A stretch of 64,000 nucleotides of DNA from Mesoflavibacter profundi (GCF_014764305.1 NZ_CP061703.1:372001-436000), one strand, 5' to 3'. Positions 50,598-61,018 are shown, numbered from the stretch's first letter. Numbers and translations: made by a program. Notes: generated from the letters alone by a model not told the origin.

Positions 50598-51080
50598 TTA
50601 TAGCACGCTTCTATCAAAACCTAATGGTAATAAATTGGCTAACGAGTCTGATTTAACAACCTTACCTGTCTCTCCCATAAAGTATATTTCTATAGGTAGA
50701 TTTTGTTTGTTTTCGTATTCTGATATAGCTTGACGACAAGCTCCACAAGGTGGAATTGGCGTTATTGTAGGATGTATTTTTGATCCTGCAGATATTGCCA
50801 TTCTTACTATTTTTTGATCTGGATGTTGTGCTCCTGCAAAATATATTGCTGTTCGCTCTGCACATAATCCTGACGGATAAGAGGCATTTTCTTGATTACT
50901 TCCTGTTATTATTTGATTATTTTCTAACAATAACGCTGCTCCAACATTAAATTTAGAATAAGGCGCATAAGCTTTATCTCTTGCTTCGATTGCTTTTGCC
51001 ATTAAATCTTGAACATCTTTTGGTGTATCGTTTAGATGATCAAAAACCTGTAAAGTGGTTTCTATTTTTATTTCTTTCAT
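50598..51080 (-). CDS. cdd: Cytidine deaminase
   Basis: 160 residues, pyrimidine salvage. Zinc site: Cys73 with catalytic Glu75 in CAERTAI and Cys112/Cys115 in PPCGACRQ, the tetrameric cytidine-deaminase pattern. YSKFNVGAALL is the conserved N-terminal substrate segment. Sits between porV and pdhA on the same strand. Confidence 0.95.
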   Translation of the reverse strand: MKEIKIETTLQVFDHLNDTPKDVQDLMAKAIEARDKAYAPYSKFNVGAALLLENNQIITGSNQENASYPSGLCAERTAIYFAGAQHPDQKIVRMAISAGSKIHPTITPIPPCGACRQAISEYENKQNLPIEIYFMGETGKVVKSDSLANLLPLGFDRSVL

Positions 51081-51110
51081 AATAATAAAGATACTAAACT
51101 ATTATAGACA

Positions 51111-51143
51111 AAAAAACTATTGCTTTCACAATAGTTTTTTTTT
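51111..51143 (-). terminator. Terminator after porV
   Basis: Arms AAAAAACTATTG (51111-51122) and CAATAGTTTTTT (51129-51140). Placed behind porV on the minus strand. Confidence 0.8.
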
Positions 51144-51162
51144 GTTTTTTTGTTTAATGCTT

Positions 51163-52395
51163 TTAATACTCGTCGTAATTTCCTGCGCCTAAGTTAAAAG
51201 TTAAAGAGAATCTTAATGTACCTTCTAAAGGACTTGGCACTTTTGCTGAAGAAAACAAGTAGGACATATCTAAATTTAATACGTTGTATTTAAATCCTGC
51301 TCCCAAAGCAAAAAACTTTCTTGCACCTTTAGTTTCACTTTCATGAAAATATCCTGCTCTTAAAGCAAATGCATCTTGGTAAACATATTCTGCTCCTAAT
51401 GCATAGGTTATCTCTTGCATTTCTTCTTTAAATCCACCTGGCGCATCACCAAATGATTGAAAAATCCCTGATAAGAAAGGCACATCGTTATCTTTTCCTG
51501 CTACAATTTGTGTAGGTTCGCTTTCGTCTACATCTGGTGTTGCTGGATCATCGTTAGTTTGTTCTCCATCTCCATTTGTATCGATAAAACCATATTGTGG
51601 TGGCGTAGGAACTAATAGTTTTGAAAACTCGGCAGTTACACCAAGTTTATTATACTCGTCAAAAATAAAATCAAAACCAGCACCTAATCTTAAATTTGTT
51701 GGCTGAAAGTTTTCTTGTCCAGCCTCGTCATATTTAAATTTTGGTCCAATATTTTGGATTGCAAATCCACCTCGCCAACGTCCATTAAAATCACTGTAAG
51801 CTTGTTCTTCACTTTGATAAAATCCAGAAATATCTACTCCAAAAGTACTTGCTGCACTTGCATCGTTATTTCCTGTATTAAGTTTTAAATCTGATCTTAA
51901 ATAGCGCATAGTTACTGCCATACCGTATTGATCACTTAATCTTAATCCGTAAGATAAATCTAATGTGAATTCGTTTGGACGTTGAATTAATGCTTCAGAA
52001 AACTCGTCTTCAACAAATTCTATATCTCCTAAAGAAAAGTATTTAAAACTTGCTGCGACAGCACTTTGCTCGTTAATTCTATTAAAATAAGTTACATTAC
52101 CTAAGAAAATATCGTTAACTAATTTACTTAAATACGGTGTATAACTTACTGCAACACCAGATTGATCTTCTGAAAAAGTATATTTTGAAGCATTCCATTG
52201 TTGCGAAAACGCATCTACAGATGTAGCTACTCCCATATCACCTAAAGCAGCAGCTCTAGCGTCTGGTGCAATTAATAAAAAAGGAACTCCTGTAGTTATT
52301 ACCCTTGTATCACTTGGATTGATTACTACGTTATCCTGCGCAAATCCACTTAATGTTAAGCAAAAAGAAAGCGCTATTAATATTTTATTTTTCAT
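51163..52395 (-). CDS. porV: Type IX secretion outer-membrane protein PorV
   Basis: 410 residues with a signal peptide (1-19). An outer-membrane barrel with the PorV N-terminus VITTGVPFLLIAPDARAAALGDMGVATSVDAFSQQWNASKYTF and a late GAEYVYQDAFALRAGYFHESETKGARKFFALGAGFKY. It shuttles cargo from the translocon to the PorU sortase. Directly downstream of porU, with a 32-base gap. Confidence 0.95.
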   Translation of the reverse strand: MKNKILIALSFCLTLSGFAQDNVVINPSDTRVITTGVPFLLIAPDARAAALGDMGVATSVDAFSQQWNASKYTFSEDQSGVAVSYTPYLSKLVNDIFLGNVTYFNRINEQSAVAASFKYFSLGDIEFVEDEFSEALIQRPNEFTLDLSYGLRLSDQYGMAVTMRYLRSDLKLNTGNNDASAASTFGVDISGFYQSEEQAYSDFNGRWRGGFAIQNIGPKFKYDEAGQENFQPTNLRLGAGFDFIFDEYNKLGVTAEFSKLLVPTPPQYGFIDTNGDGEQTNDDPATPDVDESEPTQIVAGKDNDVPFLSGIFQSFGDAPGGFKEEMQEITYALGAEYVYQDAFALRAGYFHESETKGARKFFALGAGFKYNVLNLDMSYLFSSAKVPSPLEGTLRFSLTFNLGAGNYDEY

Positions 52396-52427
52396 ATATA
52401 TAATTTGTTAGCAAATATAATTTATTA

Positions 52428-55400
52428 TTAAAGTATTACAAGTTTCTCTATTTTTTCTGCTGTTTTATTTGTTGAAGGTGAATGTACCTTTAGTTTGTAA
52501 ATATAAGTACCTTTTCCTATTTTTTGACCAAAATCATCTCTTCCATCCCAAATTATATCTCTAGATGTTCCTGCTGTAGTTGATCCACAACACGATTTAT
52601 TTCCAGAATCTGTAGAACCGTTTAATGTTCTAACCAACTTCCCTGAAATTGTAAATATTTGAACTGAAATATTTAATGTTTCTGAACTATTATGGCTAAA
52701 CCAAAATTCGGTATAATTTACAAATGGGTTTGGATAATTTAAAACGTTGGTTAGTACCAAATCTTCATTTTCTTTGAAAACTACAAATTGAATTTCGGTA
52801 GTTGAAGAGTTATTATAAACATCCCAACCTTTTACTGTTAATGTATGTAAACCTGGCTCTAAATTTCTGAAAGGAAAAGATAATGATCCTTTTGTATAAT
52901 CGTCTACATCTGCAATGTAATAATCGTTTAAAATGTAAGGATTAACCTCATCTCCATCTAAAATTGCTACAATATCATGACCAATTCCACTTGCTGTATT
53001 TATCCCGTTTTCATCTTGTAGTTTTGCAAGTAGCATTGGTGACTCATTAGTTATTCCTCCAGAAACAAAGGTTTCATCATTCATATACAATTGTATAGTT
53101 GGACCAATATTATCTTCGGCTGCATTAGGATTTATTCCTCCAATTTTTAAGGTATTTAAACTAGCTCCTGTTTTGTCTAATAACGAGTTTTCTTTAACTG
53201 CATAAAAACTAACTTTACCTGTACCTACAGGAATTCCAATATCTTTAGGCACTATAAAATCAAATTCAAATTGACCATTAGTTATAGATGCTTGACCTCT
53301 AAATACTAATGCACCTAATGTATTGTAATCTAATATTATTACACCGTTTGCATCTGATGTATTATCGTTTCCTAAAGTTTGACGCTCTATCTCTTTGTCA
53401 AAAATAGTTGCTGTTAATGTTCCGTTATAATCTGTAAGTATATTTCCGTTTATATCTGTAACTTCACCAGCTAACTTAGCATAACCTAATGCTTGTAAAA
53501 CATCTGTTTCTTGATCTATTGGCACATCATTAATTCTTGTTAAACGAATATTAGGTTGTGGTATGGATAGATGTAAACCTGGATCGCCAATAAAGAATGC
53601 TAGATTTTTTTGCGAAGAGGTAAACGACGGATCATTTTTTGCTAACCTTAATGCTTCTGCAACACTTGGATATTCGTGATCTGAATAAGTATCATTATCG
53701 CTGTAAGAGAACAAATATTCTTTTAAAATTTTATTAAAATCTCTACCAACAGTAACAAATATTTGTCGCGTTGTTGTTATTAATCCAATTGCTCCAGCAT
53801 TTTTATTCCAATAAATTAGCTCGCCTGCAGTTTCTCTTAATGGGTTATCAAATCTAGTAAACTCACATGTAACTGTTATAAAAATATTTAACTTACATTC
53901 GTTATTTAATGCTTGTACATTTGGTTTTTGATAGATACGCTCAAAAGCTAATCCATCTTCTCCTCCATGTCCGAAATAATCTACTACTAAAGCTCCTTTT
54001 TCTATTGCATTGGATATAGCTTCTGTAACTTCAGGATATCTATCTCCTCCAGCAGACGCTTCTTGTTGATAAGCATCTGTATGAATTTTTGTAACGTTGA
54101 TAAATGGTTTGTTATCTGAGACTTCATCTGCTACTAAATCTGTAGTTTCTTGTAAGGTAGCTTCCCATTCTTCATCTACATCATCAGATATAACTACAAA
54201 ATTATTTCTCCAACTTCCTAGTGCTGCTTGAGAATAGTAAGCGACTACTTTATCTACCATATCTTTTGCTAATTGAGGCGAATCTGCAACAATACGTCCA
54301 ACTGCTAAATCTAGCTTATTGGCGTTATTAAATGCGTCTAGATTACCTTCACCTTGATCTAAATAGCCATAAAAATCGTCTGAAATAAATGAATTGGAAA
54401 GATTAAAACTACTATAGGCATTCCAAGTTGGAAAATTATATGTATTGGAAGATACTCTTCCTTTATAATCAAAAGAAGAATCTCCAAAAATGCATAAGTA
54501 TTTTAATTTGTTAGCATTAGTACTTGCGTTATCGTAAATGTATTTAACAAAATTTCTAATACCTGCTATATCTGGATTTCCAGAGGAAAATTCAGCATAA
54601 ATTTTTCCTAAGGTTACTACTTTAACTCTATACCCATATTTATCTCGGTTAATTTGAGCTAATCTTTGGGCTTGAGCTAAATGAGATGTCGTGGTTAACA
54701 TTAAATAATCTACGTCTTCAAATGCTCCATTTTCATTTAAAAAAATGGTTCCTTTTAAATTTTGATTTACAACTGTACTGTTTTCTAGAGCTATTGGCAC
54801 ATAATAATTTTGAGAAGTAACTGCTACAAACTTATTTTCTTCTCCTAAATTAGTATTAAAAGAAAATGTTTGATCTGCATTTTGGTTTACAACCGTACTT
54901 ACATTATAAAGATCTGTAATATTCCAAATTTCTTGAACTTGACTTGCATTACCTAAAGAATATTGTGCAATTCCCGTTCCTTGAAAAGCATTTTGGTTAT
55001 AAAACTTAAACTGATTTCCTGTAAATTGTAATTGTCTTGTAGCTTTAATAGAAATGTAATCTAAGTACGCACTTGCACTTGGCACACCTTGATTGTTGTA
55101 ATCTAATGTAACTGAAATGTTATCTGAAGTAACATTTATATCGTTATTAAAACTTCCTCCAGATGCATAAACACCATCTGCAGGATTGGAACTAGAAATA
55201 TTAATAACTCCAACAGAATTATTATTTACACTAACCGAAAAATTAGTTGTTGTAGGTGCAGATGCAGCAGTATATACTTTTAATCTTACTGGTTGATCAG
55301 CAACCAAATTTGGAAAATTAAAATTAAACGATTGGTTATTTTCTACGCTAAAGTCTTCTCCAAACCATCTTCTTCCTACAAAAACTAAATTTACATCATC

Positions 55401-56330
55401 AATCTCATGGTATTTATAATCTTGAAATGTTGTAAAAATTTGGTCTGCATTTCCAGTTGGTTGATTGTAGGCTTGTATTCTTTTTCCATTACCAGAACCT
55501 ATATTTATATAATAAACTGTTCTATCACTATAAGGGTTAATATTGGTATTTATATTTTGTTGATCTACATCTGCAGTTGGTCCTTCGGCATAAAAAAGAA
55601 TATAATCGTTATCATTAAAAACACCATCTTGCTCACCTATAACTTTAATAGCATTTTCTTGCGGATCTAATGGGTAATTACCTGTGTTTGTAAATGGCAT
55701 CATCATTCCTCCATTTCCATAAATCTTGATAGTCCTAGGATCAAGATTATTAACATTTATTCCTAACTGACTTAAAAAATCTTTATTAAGAATATGTACA
55801 CCTGAAGTTTCTACTTGAAATTTATACCAACTACCAGTAGATAAAACTGAATTTGTAATAGCTTGATTTGCACTAAAACTTCTTTGGTTATTATTTTGAT
55901 TAGAATAGTTTAAAACAAAAGAAGTTACGCGTTTTATTGTATTACCGTCTTTTACGTATGGTTTAAGCTTAAAAACAACATAATTTTTTAATCTACCTTT
56001 ACTGTTTTTTAACGAATACTCCAGTGTATCAGGTATAGAAGAAAGTTTTAATCCTTTTAATTCTTCTCTAGAAACTGTTTGAAATGCTAAGTTATTTAAA
56101 GTCACAGTATTTTCATTAACTGGTAAATCACTAATCCATTGATTTACGTAAAAAACACCTTGATCGATATTAAAATCAAAATTTTCTTTAGGTAAAAAAT
56201 GAGGTACAGTAACAGAATAAGTATCTGCCTTCATGGTTTGATAACCATCCCAATTAAGTACTATGTTTTTTTGCTGAGAAAATAATATAGAGCAAAAAAG
56301 TAAAAGTGTGATTAGTATAATCTTTTTCAT
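52428..56330 (-). CDS. porU: Type IX secretion sortase PorU
   Basis: 1300-residue C25 (gingipain-like) cysteine protease that cuts C-terminal sorting domains and attaches cargo to lipopolysaccharide. Signal peptide (1-18). The catalytic region has His788 in VDYFGHGGEDGL and Cys822 in ITVTCEFTRF. The last ~90 residues (LNYPNPFVNYTEFWFSHNSS...GKGTYIYKLKVHS) look like a sorting domain of its own. Transcribed before porV. A TAATTTTG box (56395-56402, minus strand) lies upstream. Confidence 0.96.
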   Translation of the reverse strand: MKKIILITLLLFCSILFSQQKNIVLNWDGYQTMKADTYSVTVPHFLPKENFDFNIDQGVFYVNQWISDLPVNENTVTLNNLAFQTVSREELKGLKLSSIPDTLEYSLKNSKGRLKNYVVFKLKPYVKDGNTIKRVTSFVLNYSNQNNNQRSFSANQAITNSVLSTGSWYKFQVETSGVHILNKDFLSQLGINVNNLDPRTIKIYGNGGMMMPFTNTGNYPLDPQENAIKVIGEQDGVFNDNDYILFYAEGPTADVDQQNINTNINPYSDRTVYYINIGSGNGKRIQAYNQPTGNADQIFTTFQDYKYHEIDDVNLVFVGRRWFGEDFSVENNQSFNFNFPNLVADQPVRLKVYTAASAPTTTNFSVSVNNNSVGVINISSSNPADGVYASGGSFNNDINVTSDNISVTLDYNNQGVPSASAYLDYISIKATRQLQFTGNQFKFYNQNAFQGTGIAQYSLGNASQVQEIWNITDLYNVSTVVNQNADQTFSFNTNLGEENKFVAVTSQNYYVPIALENSTVVNQNLKGTIFLNENGAFEDVDYLMLTTTSHLAQAQRLAQINRDKYGYRVKVVTLGKIYAEFSSGNPDIAGIRNFVKYIYDNASTNANKLKYLCIFGDSSFDYKGRVSSNTYNFPTWNAYSSFNLSNSFISDDFYGYLDQGEGNLDAFNNANKLDLAVGRIVADSPQLAKDMVDKVVAYYSQAALGSWRNNFVVISDDVDEEWEATLQETTDLVADEVSDNKPFINVTKIHTDAYQQEASAGGDRYPEVTEAISNAIEKGALVVDYFGHGGEDGLAFERIYQKPNVQALNNECKLNIFITVTCEFTRFDNPLRETAGELIYWNKNAGAIGLITTTRQIFVTVGRDFNKILKEYLFSYSDNDTYSDHEYPSVAEALRLAKNDPSFTSSQKNLAFFIGDPGLHLSIPQPNIRLTRINDVPIDQETDVLQALGYAKLAGEVTDINGNILTDYNGTLTATIFDKEIERQTLGNDNTSDANGVIILDYNTLGALVFRGQASITNGQFEFDFIVPKDIGIPVGTGKVSFYAVKENSLLDKTGASLNTLKIGGINPNAAEDNIGPTIQLYMNDETFVSGGITNESPMLLAKLQDENGINTASGIGHDIVAILDGDEVNPYILNDYYIADVDDYTKGSLSFPFRNLEPGLHTLTVKGWDVYNNSSTTEIQFVVFKENEDLVLTNVLNYPNPFVNYTEFWFSHNSSETLNISVQIFTISGKLVRTLNGSTDSGNKSCCGSTTAGTSRDIIWDGRDDFGQKIGKGTYIYKLKVHSPSTNKTAEKIEKLVIL

Positions 56331-56531
56331 TGCAATAGTAACGTCAAATTTTAGATGATATTATTTATTTCTTAATAATTTCATAAAACTGATTCAAAAT
56401 TACAATAATAAAATTGAATAACACACGTTATACAGACTGAAAACAACGATTAAAAACATTCAAAACATCGTTGTAATGTAAATAAACAGGATGAAATGCA
56501 ATATTTTTTTATTCAAAAATGCTAAAAACAC

Positions 56532-56560
56532 TTGTAGTGTTGGGTTAAATTCTTATATTG
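56532..56560 (+). promoter_or_regulatory. Promoter of gldJ
   Basis: TTG (56532-56534), exactly 19 bases, TATATTG (56554-56560): the TTG-N19-TAnnTTTG pattern with one T missing. The frame opens with a TTG at 56558, inside this box, so the ATG at 56597 is the likely start. Confidence 0.55.
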
Positions 56561-56596
56561 CGTCCTCTTAAAACACAAAATAATTATACTAAACGT

Positions 56597-58276
56597 ATGA
56601 ATATGAAAAAAGTAATTGTATCAAGGTTATTTTTAGCACTTGCAGTCTCTTTAACCTTGGTTGGTTGTAAAAGATCTGGTGGTGGCTCTAACACATCAAG
56701 AGCAACTGGTTGGGATATTAACTCTAAAGATGGTGGTTTTCAATACAACACCAAATTTAAAGAGCAAGAAACAGCTCCAGGATTAGTCTTTGTAGAAGGT
56801 GGTACTTTTACAATGGGTAGAGTTCAAGACGATGTAATGCACGATTGGAACAATACACCAAACCAACAACATGTACAATCTTTTTACATGGATGAAACGG
56901 AAGTTACCAACAAAATGTACTTAGAGTATCTTGATTGGATTAAAAGAACTTATCCGCCAGAAGAAGAAAACTTTAGAGCAATTTACAACGGTGTTTTACC
57001 AGATACTTTAGTTTGGAGAAATAGATTAGGATATAACGAAGTAATGACTGAAAACTATTTACGTCATCCTGGTTATGGAGAATATCCAGTAGTTGGTGTA
57101 AGTTGGATTCAAGCTGTAGAGTTTGCTAATTGGAGAACTGACCGTGTTAACGAATATCAATTACAAAAAAATGGATATTTAAAACAAGGTAGCGAATTAG
57201 AAGCAACAGCAGATGCTAATTTTAGTACAGATACATACATTAATAGTCCAACTCAAACTTTTGGAGGAAACGAAGAAGTTTTAAGAGGTGGAAAATTAAA
57301 ACCACAAACTAATGCTGCAGGAGAAGAAATTAATGTTTACGCAACTAGAGAAACAGGATTAATTTCACCTAAATACAGACTACCAACAGAAGCAGAATGG
57401 GAATATGCAGCTTTAGGATTATCTGAGGTAAGAAGTTACAACGTGTACAGAGGACGTAAAAAATATCCATGGGATGGACAATATACGCGTTCTGGAAAAC
57501 GTAAAATTAAAGGTGATCAATTAGCTAACTTCAAGCAAGGTAAAGGAGATTACGGTGGAATTGCTGGTTGGTCTGACGATGGTGCAGATATTACAGCTCA
57601 AGTAAAATCTTACGATCCTAACGATTTTGGTTTATATGATATGGCTGGAAATGTTGCAGAATGGGTTGCCGATGTTTACAGACCTATAGTTGATGATGAA
57701 TTTAATGACTTTAACTACTATAGAGGTAACGTTTATACTAAAAACGTAATAACAGAAGAAGGTACAGTTAAAGTTGTAACAACAGACGAAATTGTATTTG
57801 ACACTTTACCAAACGGAGATATAGTAGCAAGAGATTTACCAGGTGAAATAGCTACTCAACCTGTTGACGAAAAAGAAACTTATTTAAGAACTAACTTTGA
57901 TAGAAGTGATAACAGAAACTTCAGAGATGGAGATGTGCAATCTTCAAGATACTACAGTGATTTTGATGAAGACGAAGGTGAAGCATCTACAGATGAGTTT
58001 ACAAGAAAAATGTACAACTCTCCAAAACATAACATAGAAGTTGATTCTTCAGGAAAATTCATTAGAGAGTACGATAAGTCAAGCAGACGTACTTCATTAA
58101 TTAATGATGAAGTAAGAGTTTACAAAGGAGGATCTTGGAAAGATAGAGAGTACTGGTTAGATCCTGCACAAAGACGTTATTATCCACAAAATATGGCTAC
58201 AGATTACATTGGTTTTAGATGTGCTATGTCAAGAGTTGGATCTAAGTCTAAAGGTCAAAGAAAGACTAAAAACTAA
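56597..58276 (+). CDS. gldJ: Gliding motility lipoprotein GldJ
   Basis: Using the ATG at 56597 the protein has 559 residues and a lipoprotein signal ending LTLVGC (Cys24). The body is an FGE/sulfatase-modifying-factor-like domain: PGLVFVEGGTFTMGRVQDD, YMDETEVTNKMYLEYLDWI, YPVVGVSWIQAVEFANW, YRLPTEAEWEYAA and the end YKGGSWKDREYW...IGFRCAMSRV. GldJ is required for gliding and type IX secretion in Flavobacteriaceae. The earlier TTG start at 56558 overlaps the promoter. Divergent from porU, followed by a terminator and murF. Confidence 0.95.
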   Translation: MNMKKVIVSRLFLALAVSLTLVGCKRSGGGSNTSRATGWDINSKDGGFQYNTKFKEQETAPGLVFVEGGTFTMGRVQDDVMHDWNNTPNQQHVQSFYMDETEVTNKMYLEYLDWIKRTYPPEEENFRAIYNGVLPDTLVWRNRLGYNEVMTENYLRHPGYGEYPVVGVSWIQAVEFANWRTDRVNEYQLQKNGYLKQGSELEATADANFSTDTYINSPTQTFGGNEEVLRGGKLKPQTNAAGEEINVYATRETGLISPKYRLPTEAEWEYAALGLSEVRSYNVYRGRKKYPWDGQYTRSGKRKIKGDQLANFKQGKGDYGGIAGWSDDGADITAQVKSYDPNDFGLYDMAGNVAEWVADVYRPIVDDEFNDFNYYRGNVYTKNVITEEGTVKVVTTDEIVFDTLPNGDIVARDLPGEIATQPVDEKETYLRTNFDRSDNRNFRDGDVQSSRYYSDFDEDEGEASTDEFTRKMYNSPKHNIEVDSSGKFIREYDKSSRRTSLINDEVRVYKGGSWKDREYWLDPAQRRYYPQNMATDYIGFRCAMSRVGSKSKGQRKTKN

Positions 58277-58302
58277 AAAGATTTACTTTTTTAAAATAAA
58301 TT

Positions 58303-58334
58303 AAAGTCCTAACTTAACAGTTAGGACTTTTTAT
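58303..58334 (+). terminator. Terminator after gldJ
   Basis: Arms AAAGTCCTAAC and GTTAGGACTTT with loop TTAACA and a T run. Confidence 0.88.
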
Positions 58335-58344
58335 ATTAACCTAT

Positions 58345-59628
58345 ATGACAATACAAGAATTACATCAACTATTTCTTTATAGCTCTGGAATAAGCACAGA
58401 CACAAGAAAAATAACTAAAAATTGCTTATTCTTTTCTTTAAGTGGAGATAACTTTAACGGAAATACTTTTGCAAATCAAGCATTAACAAATGGTGCAAAG
58501 TATGCAATTGTAGATCAGGAAGAATATAAAACAAATAGCAATACCATTTTAGTTAAAAATAGTCTTGAAACATTACAAAAGTTAGCAAACTATCATAGAA
58601 GATACCTTGGCTTAAAGATTATAGCGCTAACTGGAAGTAATGGCAAAACAACTACTAAAGAACTAATTAATACTGTCCTTGCTAAGAAATATAATACAAT
58701 AGCAACTGTTGGAAATTTAAACAACCATATAGGCGTACCATTAACACTTCTATCAATGAATAAAGACACTGAAATTGGTATAGTAGAAATGGGTGCAAAT
58801 CATCAAAAAGAAATCGCTTTTTTATGCAAAATAGCAGAGCCAGATTATGGGTATATCACTAATTTTGGAAAAGCACATTTAGAAGGTTTTGGTGGTGTAG
58901 ATGGAATTATAAAAGGCAAGAGTGAATTATACGATTATTTAATTGAAAATAATAAAACTATATTTTATAATATTGATGATGAAATTCAAAAAAATAAATT
59001 AAAACTTTATCAAAAAACAATCTGTTTTACTTCAACTGAAAGTGAATGCGAAAACCATATAAAACTGATAGAAGTAAATCCATTTGTTAATTACTCTTTC
59101 AACAATATAAAAGTTGAATCTAAATTAATTGGATCTTATAACTTTACTAACCTTTGTGCTGCGACAACAATTGGTAAATATTTTAGCATTGAAAATATAG
59201 ATATTAAAACTGCTATAGAAAATTATATTCCAAACAACAATAGATCTCAAATTATTGAAAATGGAAGTAACAAGATAATATTAGATGCTTACAACGCTAA
59301 TCCGTCAAGTATGGAAGTAGCATTAGATAATTTAAATAAGCTATCTGACAAGACTAAAATAGCTATTCTAGGCGATATGTTCGAACTTGGTAAAGATGCA
59401 GAAATAGAACATCAAAACATCGCAGATTTATGCTCTAAATTTAATCTTAATAAAGTATTCTTGATAGGAAATCATTTTAATAACATCTCTACATCTGATA
59501 GTAAAATTATTAAATTCCAAACTCTAGAAAGTTTTGAAGAAAATTTTATTCCTTTTAAAAATTCAACAATACTTATAAAAGGATCACGAGGAATGGCTTT
59601 AGAAAGAATTTTAAAACTATTAAAATAA
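58345..59628 (+). CDS. murF: UDP-N-acetylmuramoyl-tripeptide--D-alanyl-D-alanine ligase
   Basis: 427 residues. Adds the D-Ala-D-Ala made by Ddl (also in this window) to the muramyl tripeptide. Mur ligase N-terminal domain (GISTDTRKI...FSLSGDNFNGNTFA), ATP-binding GSNGKTTT (97-104), central IVEMGANHQKEIAFLCKIAEPDYGYITNFGKAHLEGFGG, and C-terminal ILDAYNANPSSMEVAL and ILGDMFELG are all present. Follows gldJ behind a terminator. The gldJ-murF order recurs in this family, as I recall. Confidence 0.95.
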   Translation: MTIQELHQLFLYSSGISTDTRKITKNCLFFSLSGDNFNGNTFANQALTNGAKYAIVDQEEYKTNSNTILVKNSLETLQKLANYHRRYLGLKIIALTGSNGKTTTKELINTVLAKKYNTIATVGNLNNHIGVPLTLLSMNKDTEIGIVEMGANHQKEIAFLCKIAEPDYGYITNFGKAHLEGFGGVDGIIKGKSELYDYLIENNKTIFYNIDDEIQKNKLKLYQKTICFTSTESECENHIKLIEVNPFVNYSFNNIKVESKLIGSYNFTNLCAATTIGKYFSIENIDIKTAIENYIPNNNRSQIIENGSNKIILDAYNANPSSMEVALDNLNKLSDKTKIAILGDMFELGKDAEIEHQNIADLCSKFNLNKVFLIGNHFNNISTSDSKIIKFQTLESFEENFIPFKNSTILIKGSRGMALERILKLLK

Positions 59629-59630
59629 AA

Positions 59631-59662
59631 AAAGGTCTTCTAAAGAAGACCTTTTTTTTTGT
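59631..59662 (+). terminator. Terminator after murF
   Basis: Arms AAAGGTCTTC (59631-59640) and GAAGACCTTT (59645-59654), long T run. The last T-rich bases abut the tRNA gene. Confidence 0.9.
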
Positions 59663-59736
59663 GGGCGCGAAGGGATTCGAACCCCTGACCCCTTGGGTGT
59701 AAACCAAGTGCTCTGAACCAACTGAGCTACGCGCCC
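59662..59736 (-). tRNA. tRNA-Val (anticodon TAC)
   Basis: On the minus strand a complete cloverleaf of 75 nt: acceptor GGGCGCG / CGCGCCC, D-arm GCTC...GAGC, anticodon stem CTTGG / CCAAG with loop TTTACAC (anticodon TAC, reading GTA), and T-arm AGGGG TTCGAAT CCCTT. The CCA end is not encoded. It lies between convergent murF and the folC operon, whose transcription it would follow. Confidence 0.97.
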
Positions 59737-59800
59737 TTCGTAATTGGATTGCAAATATAAGACAGATTTTGAATCTGCAAAAACTTTTTTGAAAAAAATT

Positions 59801-61018
59801 TTAAAAAATTTCAGCAACTACAAATGTACTACCTCCAATATATACAACATCTGTAGGTAAAGCTTGAGAAATAGCAGCATTACTAGCCTCATTAACAGAA
59901 CTATAACTGTTCGCGTCAAAGTTAAGTTCTAAAAATTGGCTTAATAATTTTTTTTCTGACATACCTCGAGGAACATCAGGTTTACATATATAATATTTTG
60001 CATTTTTAGGTAATAATGACCAAATTTTGGTTAAATCCTTGTCATCAACAACACCAAAAACAATATGTAAATTATCATATTGTTCTTTTAATAATTGATT
60101 GATTGTAATTTTTAAACCTTCATAGTTATGTGCTGTATCACAAATAACCTTAGGATTGTTTTGTAATATCTGCCATCTTCCTTTTAATCCTGTATTCAAA
60201 ACAGTATTAAGCAATCCTGATTTTATATTTAAATTAGAGATTTTATAGTTTTTCTGTTTTAGAATTTCTATTACTTTTAATACACCTTTTATATTTTTCT
60301 GCTGGTAATCACCAATTAAATCTGTAGGATATGTTTTTATTTCAGATTGATCTGCAAAGAATATTTTAGAATTATTTTGATTTGCAATGTCTTCAAAAAC
60401 TGTTTCTATTTCTTTTTGAGTTTCACTAATCACTACAGGAATGTTAGGTTTTATTATACCTGCTTTTTCTGAAGCTATTAATGGTAACGTATTACCAAGA
60501 AACTGTGTGTGATCATACCCAATATTAGTTATTAAAGATACTTCTGGAGTAATTATATTTGTTGAATCTAATCGTCCACCTAAACCTACTTCTATTATGG
60601 CAATATCTACTTTTTGTTTTGCAAAATAGTCAAACGCCATACCAACGGTCATTTCAAAAAAAGATAATGGATTTACTTCAAAAAAAGATCTATTTCTTTT
60701 AATAAAACCGATTACAAACTGCTTACTTACTTCTACTCCGTTAACCTTAATTCGTTCTCTAAAATCTTTTAAATGGGGTGACGTATACAAGCCTACTTTA
60801 TAACCAGCTTCTTGTAAAACAGATGCTAGCATATGACTGCTAGATCCTTTACCGTTAGTACCAGCTACATGGATAGATTTAAATTTATGTTGCGGATTAT
60901 TTAAGTGATTAGCTAACAACAATGTGTTAGTTAAATCTTTTTTGAATGCTGTTTTACCTTGCTTTTGGTACATTGGAAGCTGAGTAAACATCCAATTAAC
61001 AGTCTCTTGATATGTCAT
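59801..61018 (-). CDS. folC: Folylpolyglutamate synthase / dihydrofolate synthase
   Basis: 405 residues. Mur-ligase-like fold with ATP-binding GTNGKGSS (53-60), FFEMTVGMAFDYFAKQKVDIAIIEVGLGGRLDSTN, ISLITNIGYDHTQFLG-type and ICDTAHNYEGLK segments, all diagnostic of FolC. It adds glutamates to folates in the cytoplasm. Start and the upstream tonB-like stop share one base (TAATG), so it is translated with the tonB-exb genes. Confidence 0.94.
   Translation of the reverse strand: MTYQETVNWMFTQLPMYQKQGKTAFKKDLTNTLLLANHLNNPQHKFKSIHVAGTNGKGSSSHMLASVLQEAGYKVGLYTSPHLKDFRERIKVNGVEVSKQFVIGFIKRNRSFFEVNPLSFFEMTVGMAFDYFAKQKVDIAIIEVGLGGRLDSTNIITPEVSLITNIGYDHTQFLGNTLPLIASEKAGIIKPNIPVVISETQKEIETVFEDIANQNNSKIFFADQSEIKTYPTDLIGDYQQKNIKGVLKVIEILKQKNYKISNLNIKSGLLNTVLNTGLKGRWQILQNNPKVICDTAHNYEGLKITINQLLKEQYDNLHIVFGVVDDKDLTKIWSLLPKNAKYYICKPDVPRGMSEKKLLSQFLELNFDANSYSSVNEASNAAISQALPTDVVYIGGSTFVVAEIF

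Noticed and set aside
55407-55670. 87-codon plus-strand ORF inside porU
   Set aside because: Antisense to porU, Ile-rich shadow without supporting signals.
59620-59817. 65-codon minus-strand ORF over the tRNA-Val gene
   Set aside because: It reads through the tRNA and the murF terminator; the tRNA cloverleaf explains the sequence.
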